Positions 1-7,238 of a stretch of 64,000 nt of DNA are shown piece by piece. Positions within the stretch are counted from its first letter, which is position 1. Each line of letters starts with the position of its first letter. The position numbers were made by a program, and so were the translations under genes. Source of the DNA: Paludifilum halophilum (lineage in GTDB: Bacteria > Bacillota > Bacilli > Thermoactinomycetales > DSM-45169); the NCBI RefSeq assembly GCF_002245355.1, contig NZ_NOWF01000005.1, positions 240,587-304,586 on the forward strand, read 5' to 3'. The notes beneath the pieces are model-generated. The model did no database searches. It was not told the origin of the DNA and worked only from the letters and a program-made list of their open reading frames with translations.

Positions 1-3
1 GAG

Positions 4-987
4 ATGATGATGTACTTAAAAAATCAAGCACGAAAAGAAGGAGAAATAAAGCGTGAGTATTGGCAGCATAACGGGTTGCAGGTCCTTGGTTGGCTGATGC
101 AGCGGGCGCGGGATATGGAAAAGGTGGATAAGGTAATGGCTCAGAAGATGATGGACGAAGCCGCCCCCGCTCTCGAAGAAACGGCCCCCGCTGTTGAAGA
201 ATCCGCCTCTGCTGTTGAAAAAGGGGTTCCTGATGTTCATCGAACGGTTTCTCCTGTGGAGAGTCCTTCCTCTCGGCCTGTCGGAGAAACGGAAACCGTA
301 GAAGGAGATCGGCCGCCGGCGGCTCCCCTCTTGATCTCTGGGGAACCCGGAGTGCCGGAGATTGTGGACCAGCAGTTGGACCAGTTTACAACCCGGTTTG
401 TCAGCGACTTACAACAACGTACCCAGTTGCTGTATCAAAACTCCCTCAAACTCTTTCGTCAATATGTGTCGGAGCATTTCGGGAAGTCTTTTAACTGGAC
501 GATGTTGACGGAGGAAGTACTTTCCCATTTCTTTGCCATCTGGTATATGGATCAGGGACAAGGAAATCCAGTCAAGGCCAAAATCTTTATGAACACCATG
601 AAAAAGTTCTTTTTCTGGCTTCAGGAAGAAGCGATCACAGATATCTACACCTCCTTCGTGCCGGTATATCAGCGGTTGACTCATCAGTTGCCCGTGGCCT
701 TTGAAGCACGGCGGTGGCTGGAGGAGAACGGAGTTTCCCGCTCGGAGAACAAACCTTCCGGGCTTGCGGGTACGTACCAATTGGCTATTTCCGCCGCAGG
801 AGCGACTCTGAATCTGGGAGACAAATGGTTGCCTGTACAGATCAATTTAAGGGCGCTTCCTCCCGCTTGGATGGAAAATCGGTTTTGGGTGCGGGGAGCG
901 GTTGCCGTACAGGATCAGGAAAGTACTTTGACGCGAATCGAAGGAGTGTATCCCTTTTTTGAGTTGCCTCAAGCGAAGTCCGTTTAA
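4..987 (+). CDS. Protein of unknown function with an integrase-like N-terminal-domain fold
   Basis: I do not recognise a named family. The 327-residue protein starts within four bases of the window edge, so its true start may lie outside. Residues about 45-100 are acidic low-complexity sequence with repeats of the type APAVEE, probably a flexible linker. Residues about 120-220 (around QLDQFTTRF, TQLLYQNSLKLF and FMNTMKKFFFWL) have the helix pattern of the SAM-like core-binding domain of tyrosine recombinases, but no catalytic R...HxxR...Y domain follows. The last 80 residues look beta-rich. The domain comparison is from memory of the fold pattern and is an inference. Confidence 0.6.
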   Translation: MMMYLKNQARKEGEIKREYWQHNGLQVLGWLMQRARDMEKVDKVMAQKMMDEAAPALEETAPAVEESASAVEKGVPDVHRTVSPVESPSSRPVGETETVEGDRPPAAPLLISGEPGVPEIVDQQLDQFTTRFVSDLQQRTQLLYQNSLKLFRQYVSEHFGKSFNWTMLTEEVLSHFFAIWYMDQGQGNPVKAKIFMNTMKKFFFWLQEEAITDIYTSFVPVYQRLTHQLPVAFEARRWLEENGVSRSENKPSGLAGTYQLAISAAGATLNLGDKWLPVQINLRALPPAWMENRFWVRGAVAVQDQESTLTRIEGVYPFFELPQAKSV

Positions 988-1025
988 GGAATCGAAACCG
1001 ATTCATCAAGCCGCTTACGGGAAGA

Positions 1026-1063
1026 CATGACCCAGCCTGATCCGGGGACGGATGCTGGGTCAT
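1026..1063. terminator. Stem-loop after the first gene
   Basis: A ten-base inverted repeat (ATGACCCAGC ... GCTGGGTCAT) surrounds an 18-base loop just downstream of the first gene and is followed by a T-rich stretch. Confidence 0.55.
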
Positions 1064-1076
1064 TCGTTTGTCTAAA

Positions 1077-1119
1077 GAAAAAACCCCATTGTGCCAAAGA
1101 AAAATGGCCACCGGGGTTC
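1077..1119 (-). terminator. Terminator of the NSS transporter gene
   Basis: Read on the minus strand, an AACCCCGGTGGCCA arm pairs imperfectly with TGGCACAATGGGGTT and is followed by TTTTC, just past the transporter stop codon. Confidence 0.5.
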
Positions 1120-1129
1120 TTCCGCCTTT

Positions 1130-2497
1130 CTATATAAAACTGGATATCACTTGAAATGCAAAAACCGCCAAAATCAAGACCGGAGCGATCCAGCGAATGA
1201 TAAAGCCCCATGCTGTTTCCAGAGGGAACCCGGCTTCGTGATCTCCCCGAGACTCCCGCAAGAGTTTGGCTACTCCCCATTTCCAACCGGCAAATAAGAT
1301 GGTGAGGAGACCGCTGGTAGGAAGCAAGACATTGGAAGCGATAAAGTCCATCGAATCAAAGACAGGCAATCCGGGAATCAGTTGAACCCCTGATAGCGTA
1401 TTGAAGGACAGGGTCGAAAAGATCCCCAGAAAGAAGATGATTCCGCCGACGATGAAGGTGCTTTTTTTCCGGGACCAGCTGTGCTCGTCCTCCAAATAGC
1501 GAAGGGGAACTTCTAACAGGGAGATCGCCGATGTAAGGGCGGCGACCGCCAAGAGTAGGAAGAAGAGGATGGCGAAGACTCCTCCCATCGGCAGCTGGGC
1601 AAAAACCGCGGGTAATGTGATAAATACCAGTGGAGGTCCGGTATTCGGTTCGTACCCTAGAGAAAAAACGGCGGGAAAGATGGCTAGGCCCGCCGCCAGT
1701 GAGACCAGGGTGGAAAAAACGACGATATTCCCTGTGGCGCTGGGAATGCTCTCTTTTCTGGACAGATAACTGCCATAGGTTAACATGACCCCCGCTCCCA
1801 CACTAAGGGAGAAAAAGGCCATTCCCAATGCCTCAAAAAAGGTGGTCAGGGTCACATGGGACCAGTCCGGATATAAGATGAACTTGATACCTTCCATCGC
1901 TCCGGGGAGGGTGACGGATCGCACCACCAGAATAATCAGAAGGACGCCCAACAAAGGCATCAAAAATTTGGTGGTTCGTTCAATCCCTTTCTGCAATCCG
2001 AAGATGCAGATTCCGGCAGTAAGAATCAGGAAAGCAGCCTGCCATAAGATCGGCTGAAGAGGGCTGCCGATCAATGAGCCGAATCCGGCTTCCGCCTGGT
2101 TGATTCCGATCTGGCTGAAAGATCCGGTAAGAGCTTTTTGGGCGTAAGCCAGTGTCCACCCTCCGACTGTACTGTAAAAAGATAAGATCAGAATGGTCGC
2201 GGCCATCCCGATAAAACCCGTTAAAAACCAAGGAGTGCCCGGTGCCAGTTTTCGATAGGTTCCGACCGGATTGCGAAGGGCAGTCCGACCCAGAACGATT
2301 TCCGACAGAAGCACCGGCAAGCCTAAAAGCAGAATGCAAACCAGATAGATGAGGACAAAGGCTCCGCCGCCGTTTTCCCCTGCGATGAAGGGGAATCGCC
2401 ATATACTGCCGAGGCCGACGGCGGAACCGATGGAAGCCAGGATAAACCCGAGCTTGCCAGACCATTGTTCACGAGAAGATTTGGATGAGTGAGCCAA
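1130..2497 (-). CDS. Sodium-dependent transporter, NSS/SNF family
   Basis: 455-residue polytopic membrane protein of the neurotransmitter:sodium symporter family, which imports amino acids or related compounds with Na+. The first membrane helix carries the family motif (GSIWRFPFIAGENGGGAF), which supplies substrate and sodium contacts in LeuT-type proteins. About eleven hydrophobic segments follow, matching bacterial members rather than the 12-helix animal ones. The start is TTG, with a GGGAGG site about 11 bases upstream. It is divergent from the P-loop gene at 2579. The substrate cannot be read from the sequence. Confidence 0.9.
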   Translation of the reverse strand: MAHSSKSSREQWSGKLGFILASIGSAVGLGSIWRFPFIAGENGGGAFVLIYLVCILLLGLPVLLSEIVLGRTALRNPVGTYRKLAPGTPWFLTGFIGMAATILILSFYSTVGGWTLAYAQKALTGSFSQIGINQAEAGFGSLIGSPLQPILWQAAFLILTAGICIFGLQKGIERTTKFLMPLLGVLLIILVVRSVTLPGAMEGIKFILYPDWSHVTLTTFFEALGMAFFSLSVGAGVMLTYGSYLSRKESIPSATGNIVVFSTLVSLAAGLAIFPAVFSLGYEPNTGPPLVFITLPAVFAQLPMGGVFAILFFLLLAVAALTSAISLLEVPLRYLEDEHSWSRKKSTFIVGGIIFFLGIFSTLSFNTLSGVQLIPGLPVFDSMDFIASNVLLPTSGLLTILFAGWKWGVAKLLRESRGDHEAGFPLETAWGFIIRWIAPVLILAVFAFQVISSFI

Positions 2498-2578
2498 TCG
2501 GATGTCGACCTCCCTGTCGTTAAGGATATTAATAATTCAGTGTAACACAGTATAATCGTGAAAAATATAAGGGATCCT

Positions 2579-3130
2579 ATGGGGAATCTTGCCATGGACG
2601 GGGTGGTTCGTTTGTCCCGGGTTCTTTCCTTTCCCTCGAACAGCTTAATCCTGTTGTGCGGTGCACCGGGATGTGGGAAGTCCACTTTCGCCCGCCGCCA
2701 TTTTGCCCCTACGGAAATCGTTTCTTCCGATGATTGTCGTCGAAGGGTTTGCGACAATGTATACAATATGAAAGTCCACCGGGAAACCTTTTCTTTGGTT
2801 CGCCATATCGCCCGGCTTCGTATGAGCCTTGGCCGTCTGACCGTGATCGACGCGACAGCGCTGAGAAGGGGAATGAGACGCTCAATGATGCGTTTGGCCG
2901 GGGATTATGGATTTCGGACAGGGGTGATTGTGTTGGATGTCCGTCTTTCCACCTGCTTGTCCCGAAATAAAAGTCGAAAGAGAAAGGTGTCGGAGGACGT
3001 GATCCGATCCTTTTACATTTTACTGCATAAAGCAAAAACGGATGTATACAAGGAAGGATTCGATCGGATTTATGTCCTGGGAGAAGAGGATGTGGATCAA
3101 GCGATCGTCACCATAAACAGGGGATCATAA
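2579..3130 (+). CDS. P-loop kinase-like ATPase (AAA_33 / polynucleotide kinase type)
   Basis: Small P-loop protein of about 183 residues. A Walker A motif (GAPGCGKSTFARR) is near residue 30, followed by SSDDCRRRVCDN, the pattern of the zeta-toxin / polynucleotide kinase-like AAA_33 group. An aspartate-rich strand (TVIDATALRR) and a later RNKSRKRK segment fit a lid region. These proteins phosphorylate small molecules or nucleic-acid ends; the substrate here is unknown. I prefer ATG 2579 because AAGGGA lies six bases upstream; the earlier in-frame GTG at 2558 abuts a TATAAT-like element at 2551-2556. The stop abuts the next reading frame. Confidence 0.75.
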   Translation: MGNLAMDGVVRLSRVLSFPSNSLILLCGAPGCGKSTFARRHFAPTEIVSSDDCRRRVCDNVYNMKVHRETFSLVRHIARLRMSLGRLTVIDATALRRGMRRSMMRLAGDYGFRTGVIVLDVRLSTCLSRNKSRKRKVSEDVIRSFYILLHKAKTDVYKEGFDRIYVLGEEDVDQAIVTINRGS

Positions 3131-3192
3131 TGAGAGGGAGACCGTGCGATACTAAGGAAGCACTCAATGAAACCAAAAGGAGGGCGTTTTGT

Positions 3193-3390
3193 TTGTTTGA
3201 TTTCTTGAAGCCGAACCAGCGCCGACAAGGTGGTCGGACCAACGATGATCGCAGGATCGACGAAATGATGAACGAAGTGGGACAGGAACTGGGAGTGAAT
3301 AAAAACACCCGGGAACCGATGTCCCGGGAAAAGGCGAACCAGTTGGCCGATCGCACCAAAGAGGAGATCAAACAGCGTACCTCGAAGTAA
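3193..3390 (+). CDS. Small acid-soluble spore protein-like protein
   Basis: 65-residue, highly charged protein. The block DEMMNEVGQELGVN followed by SREKANQLADRTKEEI resembles the two conserved segments of alpha/beta-type SASPs (E-x-A-x-ELGV ... S-R-E-x-G-x-x-G), which coat spore DNA, but the glycines of the second segment are missing, so it is a divergent relative or look-alike. The TTG start at 3193 is chosen because a near-perfect AAAAGGAGGG lies eight bases upstream; the frame is open back to ATG 3130. A strong terminator follows directly. Confidence 0.55.
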   Translation: MFDFLKPNQRRQGGRTNDDRRIDEMMNEVGQELGVNKNTREPMSREKANQLADRTKEEIKQRTSK

Positions 3391-3402
3391 AATTGAGTGT
3401 AG

Positions 3403-3430
3403 CAGCACCCTTCACAGGGTGCTGTTTTTT
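3403..3430 (+). terminator. Rho-independent terminator
   Basis: CAGCACCC/GGGTGCTG stem with a six-base loop and six Ts, directly after the SASP-like gene. Confidence 0.9.
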
Positions 3431-3439
3431 GAGGGGTCT

Positions 3440-3793
3440 TTATTTTTGAATGGTAGGATTGTTAAGATAGGATGCGATCTCAGCGATTTTATGGTTGGCG
3501 GCTTCCATGATGGCGCTGGGAACCTCTTGATTGAGTTGGGAGCCTCCGTTGTTTCGGCTGATACGAGGTGTACCCAGACGAACCATGGATCCTTTTTTTC
3601 CACTGTTGGTGAGTGAATGGGCCTGTATGGGAATGCGTAACCGGTATGCAACACCCGAAGCGCTGTCTTGAATTCGTATGTCGTAGACGGGAGGGTGGCT
3701 GGCACGACAAGCGAATCCCTGGGACCTGAGTGTACGATCGATGTGATCGCGGGTTCGAATCAGACCTGCGATCGGTTTGATCTTCAGGTTCAA
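3440..3793 (-). CDS. Conserved-looking protein of unknown function
   Basis: 117-residue basic protein read on the minus strand towards the terminator at 3403. I do not recognise the family. The start is TTG at 3793, with GAGGAGGC seven bases upstream, giving MNLKIKPIAGLIRTRDHIDR. This is better supported than the longer frame to 3847, which has no ribosome site. The middle (PPVYDIRIQDSASGVAYRLRIPIQ) looks like two beta strands, and the C-terminus is a helix ending in NNPTIQK. It has the composition of a real folded protein and sits between convergent neighbours. Confidence 0.6.
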   Translation of the reverse strand: MNLKIKPIAGLIRTRDHIDRTLRSQGFACRASHPPVYDIRIQDSASGVAYRLRIPIQAHSLTNSGKKGSMVRLGTPRISRNNGGSQLNQEVPSAIMEAANHKIAEIASYLNNPTIQK

Positions 3794-3971
3794 GTTTGGA
3801 GCCTCCTCATCACAAATGGGGTTCTTCAGGCAGGGTTCAGAAAACAAAGGATATTTTCATGTTATGATCGTCTGGGAACGGGTATGATGAACTCTCCTCA
3901 AAAAGGAGCGTGTCTGAGTCGGTCTGATGACATCATCGGTGGGGGTGACCGTACCTCCTGTACCTCAACGA

Positions 3972-4003
3972 AAAACAGCTCAGCCGAGATAAGCGGCGGA
4001 GCT
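3972..4003 (-). terminator. Terminator of the yjcG-yjcF pair
   Basis: On the minus strand AACAGCTC and GAGCTGTT pair around an internal loop and are followed by TTTT, just past the acetyltransferase stop. Confidence 0.65.
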
Positions 4004-4011
4004 GTTTGCTG

Positions 4012-4443
4012 TTACAGAGGTTTTCTCATTTCCATGTGTTCAATACCTGCATCCATAAAGATCGGACCTTGCTGCCGGTAACCCAGCTTTCGATAAAAAT
4101 CGAGTGCTTGGACCTGGGCGTTCAGGATTAATTCCTCAACGTTCTGTTTTCGGGCATAATCCTCGATCGCCACCATCAAGGAGTGGCCAAGTCCGCTTCC
4201 CCGGGAACTTTTGAGTACGGCTACCCGCTCTACTTTTCCCGTTGATTTTGTCGGCAAGCGAAGACGGGCGGTACCGACGGCTTGTTCCCGATCCACGGCT
4301 AAAAAATGAATGGCGCTTTGATCCCACTCGTCGATTTCCTCGGATAGCGGGACCCCTTGTTCTTCCACAAATACGCGTTTGCGGATGTCGAAAGCCTGTT
4401 TTAAATCGGCGGAATGATCGATGACGGTTATGGTTGGCTCCAA
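4012..4443 (-). CDS. yjcF: GNAT family N-acetyltransferase, YjcF-like
   Basis: 143-residue GNAT acetyltransferase that would transfer acetyl from acetyl-CoA to an unknown amine. Visible motifs: IRKRVFVEEQGVP near residue 22 (typical of the ElaA/YjcF subgroup), AVGTARLRL strand, the acetyl-CoA pyrophosphate loop VLKSSRGSGLGHSLM near residue 76, and a C-terminal ALDFYRKLGYRQQGP block. It lies 18 bases downstream of the yjcG homologue on the same strand, the pairing found in B. subtilis, so the two are probably co-transcribed. Confidence 0.88.
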   Translation of the reverse strand: MEPTITVIDHSADLKQAFDIRKRVFVEEQGVPLSEEIDEWDQSAIHFLAVDREQAVGTARLRLPTKSTGKVERVAVLKSSRGSGLGHSLMVAIEDYARKQNVEELILNAQVQALDFYRKLGYRQQGPIFMDAGIEHMEMRKPL

Positions 4444-4461
4444 GGGGGTTCCTGCCTCCTT

Positions 4462-4983
4462 TTATTCGCTGGATCCCCGTAATAAATAGGTTTGATAAAT
4501 CGTCCAAGACTTGTTTTCAAGTTGGTACATCAGATGGAACCGGTCGACCCATGTGCTCAGTTCAAACCGTTTCATCCGCAGACTGCCGTAAACGTCATGA
4601 AGTTCATCCTCCGGCATCTCTTGTCCAATCGTCAAGTGGGGGATGTAGGCGTATCTGCGTTCATGGAAGAGGACGCCGGAATTGATCTTTTCGTGCAATG
4701 ACTTAATCGCTTCGGTTTCCTCCACAGCGATATAGATAACGTTGTTGGTCGGGTGAAAGGTGCTTAATTTCGGAAAATGGATGAGAAACGGGGCAATTTC
4801 GCGGGAGACCTTCTCCAGATGGCTGTTGGCTTGGGAAAGCCCCTCGTCATCCATCTCGAAGGCTTCCTTCAGTGTGACGTGCGGCGGGATTAACGCATAA
4901 TGGGGATCGTATCGCTTTCGATAGGAGTTAGCAATATCTTGGATCTTTTTATCCGGAAAAAAGGCGATACCGTATTTCATCAC
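4462..4983 (-). CDS. yjcG: YjcG-type 2'-5' RNA ligase/phosphodiesterase superfamily protein
   Basis: 173-residue member of the 2H phosphoesterase superfamily. The two defining H-x-T motifs are seen in PPHVTLKEAF (about residue 37) and IPHLTIGQEM (about residue 118). Such proteins cleave or ligate 2'-5' or 2',3'-cyclic phosphate bonds in RNA or nucleotides; the physiological substrate of YjcG is not established to my knowledge. First gene of the minus-strand yjcG-yjcF unit. Length and order match the B. subtilis pair. Confidence 0.88.
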   Translation of the reverse strand: MMKYGIAFFPDKKIQDIANSYRKRYDPHYALIPPHVTLKEAFEMDDEGLSQANSHLEKVSREIAPFLIHFPKLSTFHPTNNVIYIAVEETEAIKSLHEKINSGVLFHERRYAYIPHLTIGQEMPEDELHDVYGSLRMKRFELSTWVDRFHLMYQLENKSWTIYQTYLLRGSSE

Positions 4984-5204
4984 ATTCCCTCCCTCGGATG
5001 GATCGGTTGCAAAAACCCCCTCAATCCACGATGAAACGAAGATAAAAAAACTTGAACATGTCTGATTCCATTATACCTTTTCAGCCGCTTTCGTTAAAGT
5101 TTCCGTATCTCAGCTTTATCTTTCCCGGTGGCTCTGCATCATTCGGGAGGATTTATGATAAGATGGGGCTATGGCCCTTTTCGGGGCCGAAGGGAGGAAA
5201 AAGG

Positions 5205-5741
5205 ATGAACAGGCGTGTTCACAGCCGGGAAGTAAAGGCTGCCGCCATGGAACGACTGCGGGAGCGCGGAGTTACCATTGACGGAATTGCGGAAATTGTG
5301 CACCGCATGCAATCCCCCTATTGTGAAGGTCTCACCATGGACCTTTGTGTAGAAAGCGTGATTGCTGTATTGGAAAAACGGGAGATCCAACATGCCATTC
5401 TCGTCGGTATCGAGTTGGACCGGCTGGCGGATCGAAAACAACTCTCCGAACCGCTTCAGTCCCTTATTGAATCCGATGAAGGTTTATTCGGGTGTGATGA
5501 AACCCTTGCGCTGGGTTCGGTCTTCGGTTATGGCAGTATCGCGGTAACCACCTTCGGTTACCTGGATAAGCATAAGATCGGTATGATTGAGAAATTGGAT
5601 ACGAAAACGGATGGTCCGATTCATACCTTCCTGGATGATTTGGTGGCCAGTATCGCCTCTGCTGCATCCAGCCGTCTCGCTCACCGCATTCGGGATGAAG
5701 AAGAGCGAAAAGGTGAAGTGCCGGACAGCCATGCGGGTTAA
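5205..5741 (+). CDS. pgpA: Phosphatidylglycerophosphatase A-like protein (PgpA/YutG family)
   Basis: 178-residue protein of the PgpA/YutG family, which dephosphorylates phosphatidylglycerophosphate in phospholipid synthesis or, in soluble YutG-like members, related phospho-compounds. Start ATG 5205 follows GGGAGG by seven bases; the open frame back to 5052 is not used. Characteristic segments are GVTIDGIAEIVHRMQ near the N-terminus and GSVFGYGSIAVTTFGYLDK near residue 110. There are no clear membrane helices, as in the soluble Bacillus version. A strong terminator follows. Confidence 0.8.
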   Translation: MNRRVHSREVKAAAMERLRERGVTIDGIAEIVHRMQSPYCEGLTMDLCVESVIAVLEKREIQHAILVGIELDRLADRKQLSEPLQSLIESDEGLFGCDETLALGSVFGYGSIAVTTFGYLDKHKIGMIEKLDTKTDGPIHTFLDDLVASIASAASSRLAHRIRDEEERKGEVPDSHAG

Positions 5742-5755
5742 ACAACGTAAAAAGA

Positions 5756-5797
5756 GCCTGTCGCCTTGGGGAATACAGAGGGCGGCAGGCTTTTTTT
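5756..5797 (+). terminator. Rho-independent terminator of pgpA
   Basis: Ten-base stem GCCTGTCGCC/GGCGGCAGGC (one mismatch-type pair) with a 15-base loop and seven Ts. Confidence 0.9.
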
Positions 5798-6073
5798 CAA
5801 AAAGAGAAAAGCCGGGCCGTCAGGCTCGGCCGTATGAGGAGGGAACATCCGTCCAATGGAAGATAGGTGGTCAATCAAACATTGGATCCGGTTGCTGATA
5901 TATCTTATGTTGAAGAGGGGAGGGGAGGGCACGGTTCCTCCAAAAATGTACGTTTGCCCGTGGGCATGAAACCCGGTTTCGTTTGGCACCATATTGAAAG
6001 GAAGATCCATGGATATGATCGTTGAAGCAGAAGGTGTTTAGCGCGGGACTACGGAGGAAAAGGAGAGTCGTCA

Positions 6074-6292
6074 ATGCCTTGCTGGATCTACTGGGCCAAA
6101 TTGTACAATACTCGTTTTCAGGCCCGCTGTTTGGCCGCCCGTATGCAGGAGGACTGGTGGATTTACGGTTACGAAAGCCCAGCGGAAGTTGAAGTTTTCC
6201 AATCCAAACGGGGGCGATACGGTGTGCGCTACATTTGGGAATCACCTGCTTTATTGCAGTCCAATAAAAAAAACCAAAAAAAATTTCGGTAA
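6074..6292 (+). CDS. Small hypothetical protein
   Basis: 72-residue basic, aromatic-rich protein with no recognised domain. An AGGAGA site lies eight bases before the ATG. The segment WIYGYESPAEVEVFQSKRGR YGVRYIWE looks like a short beta-hairpin protein. The coding region runs into the A-rich stretch just upstream of the tRNA promoter, so the last residues (KKNQKKFR) may be incidental. The 330 bases before it (5742-6073) hold only the pgpA terminator and nothing else I can identify. Confidence 0.4.
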   Translation: MPCWIYWAKLYNTRFQARCLAARMQEDWWIYGYESPAEVEVFQSKRGRYGVRYIWESPALLQSNKKNQKKFR

Positions 6293-6296
6293 CCCC

Positions 6297-6325
6297 TTGC
6301 TTCTATCAAAGAAATGTTGTATATT
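6297..6325 (+). promoter_or_regulatory. Sigma-A-type promoter of the tRNA cluster
   Basis: TTGCTT, 17-base spacer, TATATT; predicted transcription start about 6332, nine bases before the first tRNA. Confidence 0.6.
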
Positions 6326-6340
6326 ATTAATTGTCGCTGC

Positions 6341-6416
<76 letters not shown>

Positions 6417-6421
6417 AATAT

Positions 6422-6498
6422 GGAGCTGTGGTGAAGTTGGAGTTCACGCCGGCCTGTCACGCCGGAGGTCGCGGGTTCGAGTCCCGTCAGCTCCGCCA
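6422..6498 (+). tRNA. tRNA-Asp (GTC)
   Basis: GGAGCTG acceptor arm pairs with CAGCTCC, anticodon loop CTGTCAC, T-arm GGGTTCGAGTCCC, encoded CCA. The fMet-Asp order matches Bacillus tRNA clusters. Confidence 0.95.
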
Positions 6499-6504
6499 TT
6501 TTTT

Positions 6505-6580
6505 GGGCCTATAGCTCAGCTGGTAGAGCAGTCGGCTCATAACCGATTGGTCACAGGTTCGAGTCCTGTTGGGCCCACCA
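6505..6580 (+). tRNA. tRNA with CAT anticodon, probably tRNA-Ile2 (else elongator Met)
   Basis: GGGCCTA acceptor arm, anticodon loop CTCATAA, encoded CCA. The C4-G69 and C5-G68 acceptor pairs and the AGCAG...CGGCTCATAACCG segment are like tRNA-Ile2, whose C34 is converted to lysidine by TilS; elongator Met cannot be excluded. Confidence 0.9.
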
Positions 6581-6602
6581 CTACCCCAGAGAAATTATGT
6601 TT

Positions 6603-6677
6603 GGGCAGTTAGCTCAGGGGGAGAGCGCTACCTTGACACGGTAGAGGTCACTGGTTCGATCCCAGTACTGCCCACCA
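6603..6677 (+). tRNA. tRNA-Val (GAC)
   Basis: GGGCAGT pairs with ACTGCCC, anticodon loop CTTGACAC region giving GAC, encoded CCA. Its 3' end is partly repeated at 8665-8684 (see findings). Confidence 0.95.
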
Positions 6678-6680
6678 CCC
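6661..6680 (+). repeat. tRNA-Val 3'-end repeat, left copy (possible attachment site)
   Basis: The last 17 bases of tRNA-Val plus CCC. The right copy at 8665-8684 matches 18 of 20 bases, and both copies are followed by AAA and a CC(C)TTG...CAAGG(G)T hairpin with a T-run. Confidence 0.65.
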
Positions 6681-6707
6681 AAAACCTTGGTATACCAAGG
6701 TTTTTTT
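6681..6707 (+). terminator. Terminator after tRNA-Val
   Basis: AACCTTGG TATA CCAAGGTT stem followed by seven Ts. Confidence 0.9.
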
Positions 6708-7238
6708 GTTTTGTGTGCTTGTGGTCGTTGACCACAACCCTCCCAATATGAATATGGAAAAACACATAACAACTCCAATTGGGGGGTTACGTTGTCGACA
6801 ATGGCTACCATCATTCTGATCTACTTCGGTGGCACTCGTGATTTCGGAATGTTCCGATCACCCGGTATGCTGTTCTCCCTCCTATCCTGCTGATGGGGGG
6901 GGCATTGCTTTTCAAAACACTTAAGCGGAAGTTGTACTCAGGAAAAAGAGAAAAGAATCACCGACGCATCATGTTGCGTTTTATCAGGATGGCTCATGTT
7001 CACCATAGCACGGGCCATTCTTCATTTGCCCCGAAGAGAGTTCCATCCACTCACAACAAGCTCAACCACCGGGTTGAAATTCGGCCACTGACTTTCACTG
7101 GCTTTCACTGAGCGTCACTGGCGAATACGGTGTCCGCTCAGCTGTGATCAGGAGGTTTGTCAGCCGAAGCATGCCTCAAGTATAATCTGTTCCGTCAATG
7201 CGCATTGGCATCCAATGGGGTATAGAGGAGGTTCATGG
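6708..7238. other. 530-base stretch without a convincing gene
   Basis: No open frame here has a ribosome site and protein-like composition. The one visible structure is four 10-base units ending in CACTG at 7081-7120, reported separately. A promoter for the amidohydrolase presumably lies here but I see no clear one. Confidence 0.5.
7081..7120 (+). repeat. Four decamers ending in CACTG
   Basis: Units are TCGGCCACTG, ACTTTCACTG, GCTTTCACTG, AGCGTCACTG: an exact 10-base period, one helical turn, about 120 bases upstream of the amidohydrolase start. Possibly an operator array; function unknown. Confidence 0.6.

Noticed and set aside
5052..5204. 51-residue N-terminal extension of the PgpA-like protein
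   Set aside because: No ribosome site at 5052, while GGGAGG precedes ATG 5205, which gives the normal family length.
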